Positions 1-11,434 of a stretch of 64,000 bases of DNA are shown here, piece by piece. The first letter of the stretch is position 1. The number at the start of each line of letters is the position of its first letter. Origin of the DNA: Sordaria brevicollis (taxonomy: Eukaryota; Ascomycota; Sordariomycetes; Sordariales; Sordariaceae); the NCBI GenBank assembly GCA_033439795.1, contig JAUTDP010000008.1, positions 1,426,001 to 1,490,000 of the forward strand. Reading direction: 5' to 3'. The translations under genes and the position numbers were made by a program. The notes under the pieces are model-generated. The model did no database searches. It worked only from the letters and a program-made list of their open reading frames with translations, and was not told the origin of the DNA.

Positions 1-2754
1 GAGCTTGTTGACGTCGACCAGGAAGCAAATGTGCTCGACTGCGCGCTCGGCGAGGGTCTCGTCTTCTTCCATGAGGGAGGCGACCACCTGCAGACCGTCC
101 GAAAGGGCGGGAGGGTTCTTGCAGACGTGGGCCGTGATGATGTTTTGCAGGTTGGCGTTCTTCTTGGCCTTCAAGCTGTGCAGCACGGCGTCGCAGATGG
201 TGTTGATCTTGCTGGCCTTGGGAGCGGTGGTCAGAAGAGCCGACTGCTGAGTAGCAGCAGCTGTGACAGTACCGGCCTTGGTGTTGCGGTACATGGTCTG
301 CGTGACGTCCTCCTCCTTGAGGGTGGACAGGAACAGATCGATGTCAGCTGCATTCTTGACCTGGTCGATGAAGAGGCCGACGTTCTCAAGGAACTGCTCA
401 GGACGGTGGTCGTAGAGGATGTTCATGTCCACGCGCTGGGTGCGGCATGTGGCGAAGGCGGCACCGTACTCCTTTTCTTCGACCAGCTGTCTGATACCAG
501 CTAGAACCATGGCACGGGGATAGATGGTCTCAAGGTTACCGCGAGGCATCTGGAGCACGATGCTCATCCTGGAAGGCATAGCGGTGACGAGACGACCACC
601 ACGCTCAATGCTTCTGCAACGCTCATCGGTCTCAGGATCATCCAGAGGGACATCAAGTTCGTCAACGTTGGCCGCCAAGTGGATGAACTTGACAAAGTGG
701 TTGCTGGTGGTGTAGATGAGATGCTTATCAGTGACAACAAAAGAAGTGCAGTTCTTGACCAACTGACGGGAGTTGGCGTAGAGATGACCGTTTCTGGACA
801 AGCCAAAGGCGATGAACTGGTCTTCGTAAGTCGGGTAGGTAGCCCATGGGAGGAGAGCAGGGAACTTGCCCAGCACAGTCTCGCCAGTCTCGATAGAAAC
901 GCGGGTAATGTTGCCCTGACGATCCTGAACGACAGCGCCATCCTCGACTGATGTCTCATCAGCAGAAGTGAGATTGACAGCGTGCAGACCCGTGCCAACT
1001 TCACCCAGCATCAGTTCTTGGTCAAAGTCCCAAGCGGTGATCTGGAGCTGGAAGTCATCCAGCGAGAGCACCTGGATTTGAGAAGGAGCCGAGAACGCGA
1101 TCTGAAGGTAGCACTTGTTCTCGAAACTGTCAAGCGGGATGGTCTTGAGCAGCTTAGGAGTGGCACGACGGCCGATAGGACCCTGCTTCTCAAGGGCAAA
1201 CAGGTGCATGCCCTTTTGGTGCAAGACAGCCATCTGCGAGCCATCCTTGAGGAAGGCGATATCCGTAACTGGATAATCCACATCAACGTCGTAGAGGGCC
1301 ATAGGAGGCGGGACGTTGGCGGTCTGGAAAGGGGTGAACTTGATGGTGCGTCCATCGATGACTGCGACGTCGCCCATACCGGAGCACATGGGTCCGCGGG
1401 CGATGGAGAGGATGAACTCGAACCAGAGGGCTCTTTCTGTGGACTTGTTAGCTTGTGAGCAAAGGAGATAAAACGTGGTGATACATACCCTGAGCAGCAA
1501 CAGCAAAAAGGAGCGGCTTCTCAGCATGCCACGAGAACCAAGGCAACGTCCAGCGGCCGTTTTCCTCGTTCGCAGCAGCAAGCTGCGCATACTCGGCGCA
1601 CGGAATCTCCTGCTTCAGATACCAATGATAGTTCCCCATGGTATACAACTGGACCCTATCCCTCATGACGACCGCCAGGACCGTCGAATCCGCATTCCAC
1701 TCCAGCGCCAAATCCTCCGCCACCTCCGGCTTGTCGTGAGGAATCTGGAGCGTAAACTGGCCATGTCTCAGTCCGTTTCTCTCAAAGAAGACCACATCGA
1801 CCTTGCCCTCAGCTGAAGAAAATCGCTGAACACCAGCCATCAAATTCCCCTCAGGCCGCCAGCTCAAGCTTCCCTCCAGCCCATCAACAGGCTCGCTAAC
1901 GCTATCCAGCTCTCCGTCGCGGTTATACACCCTCACCACCCTCCTTCCTCCCGTCTCCTCGGAGTAAAAGTTCACAGCCACGTAGGCGCCATCGCCGCGC
2001 CAGCTAATGGTGCACTTCTTTCCATCATCCCTCTCACTCAACCTCCCCTCATCAACCTTTTCAGGAATGGTAGGATCTCTCAAAGCCTTGGCTTTAGCTC
2101 CTCTACCTTGAAATTGCGTCTCCTTCTTACCCCATCCGACGGAAACGTGCTTGGAGAGCTTCAGGTCGTCTGCCGACATGGAAGAAGAGGTGATGACGTC
2201 GAAGGAGCGGCTCATGAACAGGACTTGGCCGTCTCCCGTCACGACGGTCAGGAGTTCTTCGTCCGGGGACCAGCGGGCAGAGGAGATGGAGGGGGAGAGG
2301 GTGCCGACAATTTCGACGTGCGCCTCGCCCGGGGTGGAAGAGTATTCATCTTCGGTGATTGTGATGATGTCGCCGGAGGAGGTGATGAGGCAGGTGGTGG
2401 TGGTGTCGGGGAAGTGGTGGAGGGAGATGATGCTGTCTGGTGAGGGGGCGTCCCAGGAGGCTAGGGGTTTGGATTCACTACGAGGTTCTGTCTTAGTTTC
2501 TATCCATCATGAACTATTTACTCATAACACTTGAAGTTGGTCAAGTGTCAAGTGATGAAGTGATTGTCTTACAGGTTCGAAGCCTCATTAGAGTCCTTCA
2601 CGAGCCTCACCAGCTCGATCCGGGGAAAATCTTGGGTTGGCCCATGAGCAACGATTATCTCATCGCTGGATACGTCCCAGCAGGAAGCCGAGATTGGGGC
2701 CAAAAATCCTGGACGCTTGTATGCGCCGTGCCCGATGTTGCGCAGGTTCCGCAT
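1..2754 (-). CDS. elp-1: Elongator complex subunit 1 (ELP1/IKI3), 5' part; gene runs off the left edge
   Basis: Scaffold subunit of the Elongator complex, which modifies wobble uridines of tRNAs in the cytoplasm. I see three exons on the minus strand: 2754-2573, 2477-1489 and 1436-1 (continuing beyond base 1). The introns are 95 nt (GTAAGA...GTAG) and 52 nt (GTATGT...CTAAC...ACAG), and all phases agree, giving 869 codons; full-length family members are about 1300 residues, so roughly the last third is missing. The start (MRNLRNI) and blocks such as SVGWGKKETQFQG, NVPPPMALYD, MPRGNLETIYPRAMVL, NLQNIITAHVCKNPPAL and ERAVEHICFL are typical of ELP1. The N-terminal half is the WD40 beta-propeller region; the TPR-like helical region begins near the window edge. 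Identity is very secure. The exon 1/exon 2 acceptor is the least certain junction, because the nearby ACAG acceptor would break the frame. Confidence 0.95.
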
Positions 2755-5167
2755 GGTTGGATATGATGTGATGTGTTAATGCCTGCCTGGCCCTGGCTTT
2801 GGCCGAATTATTCTCGTTCGGTCTTTGCGGCTTAAGGCTGCTATGAGATGTACCTAAAGGTTGTATTAGATACTAGTCTAGTATGAGATTTACGACCAGC
2901 CTTGGTGTATATGCATGAACGGGATGTGGTTCGACTAAAAGGGGAATGGTATGAGATCAGAGAATTTTGGGTGTCGAGATCTAGGGGTTTAGATCTGGTG
3001 TAAGAGGGCCTGGCCGTGTATGGTGGTATTGAATCGGGAATATTCGGCGGCGGCTTAAAGACTTTCTGCCAACGACACCATAACACACCATCTCAAGTGT
3101 GAAAATTTGAGAAGCGACGATAAGAACTTTTGCTTGGCCTGGTTCGGCGTGGCAATAACATGTGAACGAGACGATATCTCGGAGAGACGATGTATGTAAG
3201 GGCAAGATGAATACGTTAGGGTGCAGTATATGTGCAGTGTGTGTGCATAGGGTGTGGTGTAGCGCAGTGTCTTCTCAATGTAGAAGTGCAAGTGAAGCTT
3301 GATGTTTTGGTATCATGAACCTATGATAGAACTGGGGTGGTGGTGGTGGTGTAGCGAATCGACAAGCGAAGAGTAAGAGATAGTCAGTACCTACCAGTAG
3401 AAACGAGTCTATAGAACTGTCTCAGAGAGCTTTAACTCTGAGTGGTGAGCTTCGAGGTCTCACAAAGTCCAGTGACCAATTTTGATAGACCAGTCAAAGC
3501 CGGGTGACGTTGGTAGCCCTTCTGCCCTTGTCACTCTGAAGGTCAAGAAAGAGGGGTTCAGGTTGTTCGTTGTCGATGTTTCTTTGCAGTAAGTAGCAGC
3601 AGTGCAGCAGCTTCGATATGTGCAAGTGCCCAATTGCCCCGCTCTTTTTTTCTGCTCTTTCCGCTTTTCAGTTGCAGTTGCAGGGAGTGACGGCTTTCTT
3701 GCAGTTCGGTTCGAATGCAGTTGCAGTTTCCTCCTTCTGTTCGAAATCTGTTTTCAGAAATTCGCACTTTTTTCTCGCCCCTCCTTCGAAGCAGTGAATG
3801 AGTCAACCAATCACAATCGAGAACGAGCGCTTGTTGCGGATCTTTTCAGTCCTCAGGCTAACTGTAGGCAGATCCGGGGTTGGGTCTACTAGCAATAGTT
3901 GGGCTGGACTGGTCGAATCGAATTGCGCTGAATCAATTTCTGACGCAACAAGAAAGAATTCCAAGGCTTTTTCGTATAATTCGTGAAAAATCGAAAGATT
4001 GTGTCTTGACTGTGGTTGTATTCGTAGCTACAGGAAGTGGCCGAAAAACATCTGATATCGGAAGAGGGACTCGACCCTCTCAGTTCTCTGCAGTGCTACA
4101 GGTAGCCGCCGTCGACCCTCTGTAGAGATACCAGATTGCCTTGAATATGCACTTTGATATTGACCGGTATCCAGGAACAGTCATGATGGGTGTTACAACA
4201 GCAGGAACAGCAAGGGAGATGCAGCTCAATCTCAAAATTCTTAGCTCGATGCGTTCGACTGTGGCTGGAAGAGGGAGCAGGAAAACGTCTGCCGTAGGTA
4301 CCGGGGTACGTCATTCTCCCACACATTCAGCTGCAGATGTAAGGTACCCGGTACTTGAAGCACGCCAAAGTGTGTGCAGCTGGGTGAGGTCCAGAAGCTC
4401 TGACGGTGGCGCCACCACAGCTCGTGTCTGGCCAATCACAGAGCATCGCGGTCTGCCGCTTGTTGCTCGATTTGCCTGCCACCACGCGACAAGGGGGAAG
4501 CATGGAGAGAGCCAAAGGAACGAACGAGCATCGAACCAAAGCCAGACGAGCACTGTATCGTTCGTAACAGAAACAATTCAAAGCGAATAAATAGGAAGGG
4601 CAACTCCATCCTCTCACTTCATCCATCTGTCACATTCAACATTGTCCAAGACTTTTAGACTCTGGAAACTATAAGCGAGACGCGAGAATCGAGGCGAAAC
4701 TGACGACGACAACGACCGGACGAACTCGGCTTTACAAACTTGGTGGCATCGGCATTGTACCCGATATCTCTGCTAGTTTAAATGGCCTAACCTCACACTG
4801 GCATCGTCCAAACTCAACATTTCTCCAATTCTGATATTTATACCCAACCATCGACCGACACATCACGGACGGGCCTCTTCTCTCCCATCCCTTCCATCTT
4901 GCGTACACGCGTACACTACTCTATTGCGACTCCCACCATCGAGGATATTCGTCTGGGATCTACCTTGAGGAGTGCCGTTCCTGTTCCTGGTCCCCGCGCC
5001 GCAATCCATAACGTCAATCAAATCATAAAGAGTGGTTACACCGCTTGCTATCTGAATCATAGCTTGCTTTCCCCGGATTCTTCTTATCAATTGTTTATCT
5101 ACCCCGGACTGTCACCTTTGACTTGAACGCATCATCAATTGCTTTACTTTAAAATACAATTACCACC
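2755..5167. other. Divergent intergenic region (promoters and leaders of elp-1 and the DUF3984 gene)
   Basis: About 2.4 kb between two divergently transcribed start codons. No reading frame here looks like a gene. It contains CCAAT boxes, a TGAGTCA motif, a 12-bp palindrome (GGTGGCGCCACC, about 4406-4417) and several GGTACC-type sites. No ATG lies between about 4899 and the start at 5168, so the proximal leader of the downstream gene is free of upstream ORFs. Confidence 0.6.
3799..3811. promoter_or_regulatory. TGAGTCA (CPC-1/GCN4-type) motif next to a CCAAT box
   Basis: TGAGTCA at 3799-3805 is the reverse complement of TGACTCA, the site bound by GCN4-type bZIP regulators (CPC-1 in Neurospora). 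A CCAAT box follows at 3807-3811. It lies about 1.05 kb upstream of elp-1 and 1.36 kb upstream of the DUF3984 gene. The motifs are seen directly; any regulatory role is inferred, and a 7-mer of this kind occurs by chance. Confidence 0.3.
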
Positions 5168-6619
5168 ATGGACGTGGCTTACAACCAACACTCGCACGCC
5201 GCCCGGCGCAAGAACCGTTCCTCCACAAACCTCAACCACCTCTCCCTTGCTCCATTGACCTCCAAGCTTCCCATCGACAACGATGACTTCCTCGAGCAGT
5301 ACCAACAGCAGTTTGAGCCTGTCAGCACTTCTTACCTCCAGGGCAAATCAGCTCCGGCTACCCCTCGTCTGATCTCCCATTCGCCCGGTCCCCACCCCGC
5401 CCGCGCTGCTACCATGACCGGCACCGGCATGAACCACTCCCGTGGCAAGTCTGCTCCGGCCGCCAGACTGCCCAAGTCCAAGTCCACCACCCACCTCGGC
5501 AGCAAGAGCGGCAGCAAGAGTGGCGCCGCTTCCCCTACACACAAGCGCCGTAGTGCCGCTGCTGTCGCCGCCGACAACGAACGCAACCTGTCCGACTGGC
5601 TCCTCCGCGCCGGCGCCCTCATCTCCACCGAGACCCGCGAGTCCAAGGGTCAATCATGGCTTGTCTCCCGCGCCAGCTCCACCTCCCTGACCGGCCTACA
5701 CAACGCCGAAGAGGAGGCCTTTGAGCGAGAGCTCGCCCGTGAGCGTGAACTGCTCCTCCAGAACACTGCCGCCAACGCCATCCCCGGCATTGGCAGCCGC
5801 AACGTCTCCCGCAACGCCAGCCGCGCCCAGAGCCGTAACGCTTCGCGACGAGGCAGTCTGGTGCTCACCACTGCTCATAGCGTCAACATCGACGACGACT
5901 TCTACACCACCACCTCTCCCATCCACAGCCGTTTGGGTAGCCGCTCCCACAGCCGCACCGGCAGCCGAACCCAGCTCGCTCCCCGCACCCCCAACGAGCG
6001 CCACGCCGCCCTCGAGCATAGTGGCTACTTCCATCACACGGGGTACGCACACCACGATGTGGGCATCACGGAAGAGGACGACGAAGACAATGGCCCCGGT
6101 CCGGACTTTGTCAACCTCGACGAGAAGCTCGAGATGGCCCACCACTACAGCCAGCAACAAGTGATGCTCGACAGCGACACGGCAGCCTCCATCGTCGAAG
6201 ACGAGATTGCCGTCCGCCGGCTAGTCAAGGACCGCAACATTGGCTCCTGGTTCGGGCGCGTGCTGGGCGTCCAGCTCTTTGCCGTCGAGGAAGACGACGA
6301 GGAAGATTCGTCCGATTCCGACCGTGACGAGGATGACGAGGAGCACCTTGCGTATGGTAGCAGCCGCGGACAACGCTCGGAGGGACAGCTGACGGAGGAG
6401 GACGAGGATGATGATGGGTCAATGACCGAGACGGACTCGTCGGGGAGCGAGCGGATGAGGAGGCGGCCGCTTGATAAACTCCGGAAGGAGCAGAGAAGGT
6501 TTGAAGACGCGCAGCTGTCGGCGTTGGTGGATGAGAAGGTGCCGCCCCCCAAGGAGGAGGGCGGGACTTGGCATGATGCTGCTTGGTTGTTGACTGTTGC
6601 TTCCAAGGTCATTTTCTGA
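5168..6619 (+). CDS. DUF3984-like Ser/Arg-rich fungal protein of unknown function
   Basis: Single exon, 483 residues. The start has an excellent context (CACCATGG). The N-terminal 130 residues are low complexity, with two GKSAPA motifs and basic Ser/Lys stretches. A conserved-looking block follows (NLSDWLLRAGALIS, then SKGQSWLVSRASSTSL, about residues 139-173). Residues about 205-270 carry spaced Ser-Arg repeats (SRNVSRNASRAQSRNASRR and SRLGSRSHSRTGSR). There are two acidic runs (about 300-312 and 370-425), and the C-terminus ends in a hydrophobic DAAWLLTVASKVI segment. This arrangement matches my recollection of the fungal DUF3984 family; no function is known to me. No signal peptide or clear transmembrane segment is seen; the last 15 residues could be a short membrane-associating tail. 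The gene is certain; the family name is likely but not verified by search. Confidence 0.88.
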   Translation: MDVAYNQHSHAARRKNRSSTNLNHLSLAPLTSKLPIDNDDFLEQYQQQFEPVSTSYLQGKSAPATPRLISHSPGPHPARAATMTGTGMNHSRGKSAPAARLPKSKSTTHLGSKSGSKSGAASPTHKRRSAAAVAADNERNLSDWLLRAGALISTETRESKGQSWLVSRASSTSLTGLHNAEEEAFERELARERELLLQNTAANAIPGIGSRNVSRNASRAQSRNASRRGSLVLTTAHSVNIDDDFYTTTSPIHSRLGSRSHSRTGSRTQLAPRTPNERHAALEHSGYFHHTGYAHHDVGITEEDDEDNGPGPDFVNLDEKLEMAHHYSQQQVMLDSDTAASIVEDEIAVRRLVKDRNIGSWFGRVLGVQLFAVEEDDEEDSSDSDRDEDDEEHLAYGSSRGQRSEGQLTEEDEDDDGSMTETDSSGSERMRRRPLDKLRKEQRRFEDAQLSALVDEKVPPPKEEGGTWHDAAWLLTVASKVIF

Positions 6620-9600
6620 GTTGGGAATGATTGACACAGAGAAAGAATGATAAAAATACACAGATGATGGGTAATATATAGCGAGACGGAGTTTGGGATG
6701 GCAGGTTACTGGCTTTATTGTTCATACATATAGGGGCTTCTGTTTACTTTGTGGGTTTGATGACTTTGATTGGGTACGGCTGCTCTTTTCAAATACGACA
6801 GCACTTTACACTCAGATAATACTTGCTTGCTACCTATTGATGGTGACCAGATGGATGACATATATGTAACCTCGTCTAGTAAGCCGGCTTCTACCTAAAC
6901 TACCTCTACGTTGGTGCTCACTTGGGTCAGTCAATTCCGTCTTTGCGGTCGCCGGTGTTAAGGTTTAGTGGTAGCCCTACAAGTTAGGTTGCTCGTTCCT
7001 TAAATCTACACATGATTCCTTCCATTTTCCTTAAGGCAACTTCAAGTATCATTGCCTTTCCAGCGCCGATAAAACACCCAGATATTAATGTCACGGGATT
7101 ATATGGTTGTCTATATGTAAAATCCGCCATTTAGACTCTATTCCTTGCTAATGGTCTCTCCAAGTCTACGATCCCGTTGCTTCAACCCAGATAAGCACAA
7201 ACGTCTTTTATCCTGCTACCCGTCTCCATTTATCTGCGTGATGATTGGTGATAACGAAGTCACGTATTCTCTCACCATTCTTAAGAAGCAATAGATCCTA
7301 GTGAACCCATTTCACAGTCATATCGAGGACTCCGTGCCCTGCGTAGCATCATCCACTTCCCAAGTCTCTTTTCTTTCCCATGCAATAATTAATGGGCTGT
7401 CCAAGCTCTATATTGTTACAGCACATACTGAGACCTACCTCTACATCTCACTATATATTGCGTCTCTGTCCCCTTTCTTTAGGCGTTTACCACTCATTAT
7501 CTATGGTAGGCACTAGCCGCCCGGTTGCCTGTTGGTTAGTTACAGATAGAGGAGATAATAATACCTACTCTAAGTGACTGATCGAGAGTCAGTCGAGTGA
7601 AGCAATTTCAACAGATCTACCGACGAGTAACGCTACTTACCTATGTCTAAAAGCCATTATGCCAACCCGTTTGCTGTGTCGTCGTCCATTTCTTTCTTTT
7701 CCTTTTCCTTTTTGTGTCTCGTCTTTCTTTTTTTTTCTTTTCTAAATCCTGAGTTACACAGTAGAGAGATCCGGCACTGTAGGTTTCTACAAGGCAAGGC
7801 AAGCTTTCTCTCGACCACTTTGCGTGAGGTACATGTAGAATGCCAAACAGCCCAGGTTCTTGTTGATTGTTATTCTGGCGGGGCCCAAAACACGGAAAGA
7901 TGTCCAGAGCGAGGAAACCATCACCTCACTCAATGTCCATCCATTGGTCTTACAATCATAAGACACCGCTATCTCTATACACCACGGTTGGTCATCCATA
8001 CATACATGTCATGCCTGGTTGATGTTTAATCTGCGCGATTGGCGTATAAAGTAGTCAGTACGAAGGAAGTTATTTGATGTCGTGTCCAAGGTGGGCTTCT
8101 TCGTCTGTGTACCTGGTTTAATTCATCGTACTAAACTCTACGTTCCAACGAAACTGAAATTTGATGACAAAACAAGAAAGACGGTGTGTATACCCAGGCT
8201 GGTTCGTTGTTCACGTCCAAATTGTATGCTTTGAATGTATCCGTCTTATGTCTATGTTCCGACCTACCCTAGTCTATGGTCTGTACATTTATTCTTTACT
8301 CGTATGCCTTCCACTTCTTTAGCGACGACCCGCCGGTTGAACTGGCACAGGGAAAGTGAGAGCAAGGAGCCAGTCCACGGAGTCAAGCTGGAAAGAACGA
8401 AGAGTTGGGGTCGTCCGATGGTTGGACAGGGAGGTGGAGGGCTTTAGGTATGCACGAAGTTGAAGGAAGGAAGGAAGGAACGATGGATGACATTATAAAG
8501 GAAAGAACGAATGGAGCAAAGAAAATTTTCGGTCTGGGTCGTTCCTGCCCGTCTCTGGTGGGTATACTAGAGGCATTGGATGTACCTTAAGAGGTAAGTA
8601 GTTGTATGGATTCCCGTCCATGATTGATGGACATCCGTACCTTCCCTTACCTTGCCGTCTTACATATTCTCAGTACTAAGGTAGATGTGTTCGACTTCCG
8701 TCTGGTTCTCGGTGTACTCTCAAGGTGAGGTCTGGAAGCTCAGAGGTTTTTTTCTTTCTTGAATGACACGATGAGCAGCCCGTAAAAGGTAACTATGCTG
8801 CAGTGATTACTTACCATACGTATGTAAGGCTGACAATTTGATCTCTTTCCATCCATACGTCTTCCACTCTTCAGTTTCTTCGTGGTCCTTTCTCCTCATT
8901 AACCTCAAGATCTCTCATTTTCCTTTTCATCGACGTTTACACAGGAAACCTACGTAGTTTTCCTGACCCGCCAATAACCCTCTTTCCCCGATCTACACCA
9001 GGAACGCCGATACTGATCTTCTCCCTGCCCGTGCTCAGCCGTGCAAGCAGTGGTGTAAGGGCCTAGGGGGGTTATGTCATGATCGTCGGGACGGGTTCTT
9101 CATGGCTTTGACAATGACATCTAGCCTTACATCACGCACGACCCTTTTTGGACGGGGTGAAGGCTATCATTGGTCGCATTCGAGCACGGAGGTGAGGTTT
9201 TATTAGTTGATCGTCTATGCTAGTTTCTGTGTAAAGTTGCCCCTGGGTAAGGGTTTATGCATGTTTTTGACTTCCCGACTGGTTCAGTCATCTTTGATAT
9301 GCGGGCTGGTGGGTAAATAGAGGCATGGCCGGAGAGATATCTGCCTTGCTTCCGAATGATAGCTCAAGGAGTTAATTCCAACGGAGGGGAGAAGTTGACA
9401 CGATGATGAGGACTGTGCTGGACGGGGCCGGCCGTGGTGGAAGGAGAGACGCACGCGGCTAGGAAGTTCTTCTCTGAGGACACTCTATCATGTCTTTGCT
9501 GGAGTTGCTCCCATCCATTGTCATTTGGTCTCTTGCTGATACATGTGTGCGTTCAGCTCGTTTGCTGCTGTGTTTTGCTTGGGAAATATGAGTTGCTCCT

Positions 9601-11402
9601 GCAAGTCTGTCGATATCAAGGTTATGGGGAACATGGTGAGGGTTCTTTACTGGCTCAAGAGAAGTACCGTATATGTTCGGCTCACCGTAGTCGCCCTGGT
9701 GAGTTGCGCGCTGTGCTCTCGTTGAACGGCGTCTTGCATACGTCGAAAGATCGTCATCTGAACGCCCCTGATCGTCACAAAAATTTTGGTGTTTGTCGCT
9801 GCAGAACTCTTCTCTCCGTTCTACGCAGCTTTTCAGCCTCGCAAGGCCGCGCTCTCACCTTCTAAGCTCTCAAGTGAGGGTTGTTTAGCATCGCTCTACC
9901 CACCTACCTCCGTTATCTCGATCTCATCAAGAAGAACCTACCGTTTTCCTTACCTGTCTCCGAGAATCCTGTCTCACTTTTCTCAACTAGGAACGGTGAG
10001 CCGTGCTGCCCGTTTGCTTGCCCTTGTCGATTTTTCTCTCCTTGGCTCCTCCTCCGTTCGGCCCCTGTGTTCTCCCTCCCCCGTTTCTGTGTTCCCCTCC
10101 TCCCCCCCGGCAGATGTGGAGAGAGCATGAGTGTGATTGCTGCCCAGCTGGACCCGGATGAGAAGGGGAAAAAAACCGGTTTTTTTCTTCGGAACAAGGT
10201 GTTACTATGCATGTGTGTGTGTCGCTGTGCATGCAGGTTGGTCGCGGGATTTTGGACCGCTTCACCCTTTCCCCTCTTCTCGACGCAAAAGTGTTTCGAG
10301 TTTTTGAAGTTCGTGTTCTCGAGATTTATCGGCGTTAAACCACTGGACATGGCTGGCTGTGGATGTCTCTTGATGACCTCTGTTTTCGTACCCGTCTCTC
10401 CACTGTGTCCTTGTCACGAACTTGGCTCTATCACGGAGCAATGCTTATCCCGCAACGTAAGAGACCGAATCCCGAACGTGGCTTTAACTGGGCGGGCTAG
10501 GCTGCAACCAGTCTCACATCCGTGAAATCCCTTGCCCACCGCCGGCGAGACTTTAAACAGCGCGCAAAGACCGGGGGAGTGTCAGCTACCGTGTAAACGC
10601 ATTCTCCGCCAAAAGGGCGGGTCGGAGCTGGTGACCGCCTCCGATAGCTAGTGCCTTCTGACTTGTTACGGCAATATGGCCGGTGGTTAGAGAAATACGA
10701 TCCCGATACAAGCATCCCAATGGAACACCCGGGACCGTTTTTGTTTCTCGGCGACAGCTCCGGCTCACACAAAATGGCTGAGGATCTCTCTCAGTTTGTG
10801 CCGCACATCCTAGCTAATTGAAGATGAGGACGCAAAAGAGTTAAGTAGGTATCGGAATAGTGGGATAAGAGGGGCACCAGACAGTATATAGAGTGACACT
10901 CGCCTCAGGCCAGTCAAGCCCAAACCGTTTCCACCAGAAAACCACACAGAGATGCGACCAATCTCCCAAGTAATTGCAGCATGATGCCATTTGTGATGCC
11001 CTTTTCTCTCTTCATCTCAAACACGTCTGCATGGTAGCTGTGCTTGGCGCGGTAATGGGTGAGCATGCTAAGCATTTGCTGGAGCACACTCTAGCAGCCC
11101 TACGCGAAAGACTGTTGGGACAGATAGGCTTTTGCTGTGCGGGTCTCACTGCCGAAGGGGAGTTGGGCCAAGAGCTGTAATTTCTGGGTCGGGTCGGATA
11201 CTGTGCTGTGCGGAATGCTCGTCTTGGCTCTCAGCGTCCATAGGGGCTCCAGGTAAAGGGTCATTCTTCTTTATCGGCCAGTCAAATTTGGGACTGGAAA
11301 TGAGATGATGTCGGTGGTGCTCGTAAGATGCTGTGTGTGACACACTGAAAAGCTGAATTCCGTATCGTACTGTGCTCCGTAACCGAGTGAGGTCGGCTCA
11401 TC

Positions 11403-11434
<32 letters not shown>
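11403..11434. repeat. (ATG/GAT)n trinucleotide microsatellite
   Basis: Ten uninterrupted ATG units plus AT, 32 bp, in non-coding sequence. Likely length-polymorphic between strains. Confidence 0.95.

Noticed and set aside
9434..10525. Overlapping Cys/Pro/Leu-rich open frames on the plus strand
   Set aside because: Composition reflects pyrimidine-rich non-coding DNA; no conserved motif and frames on both strands compete.
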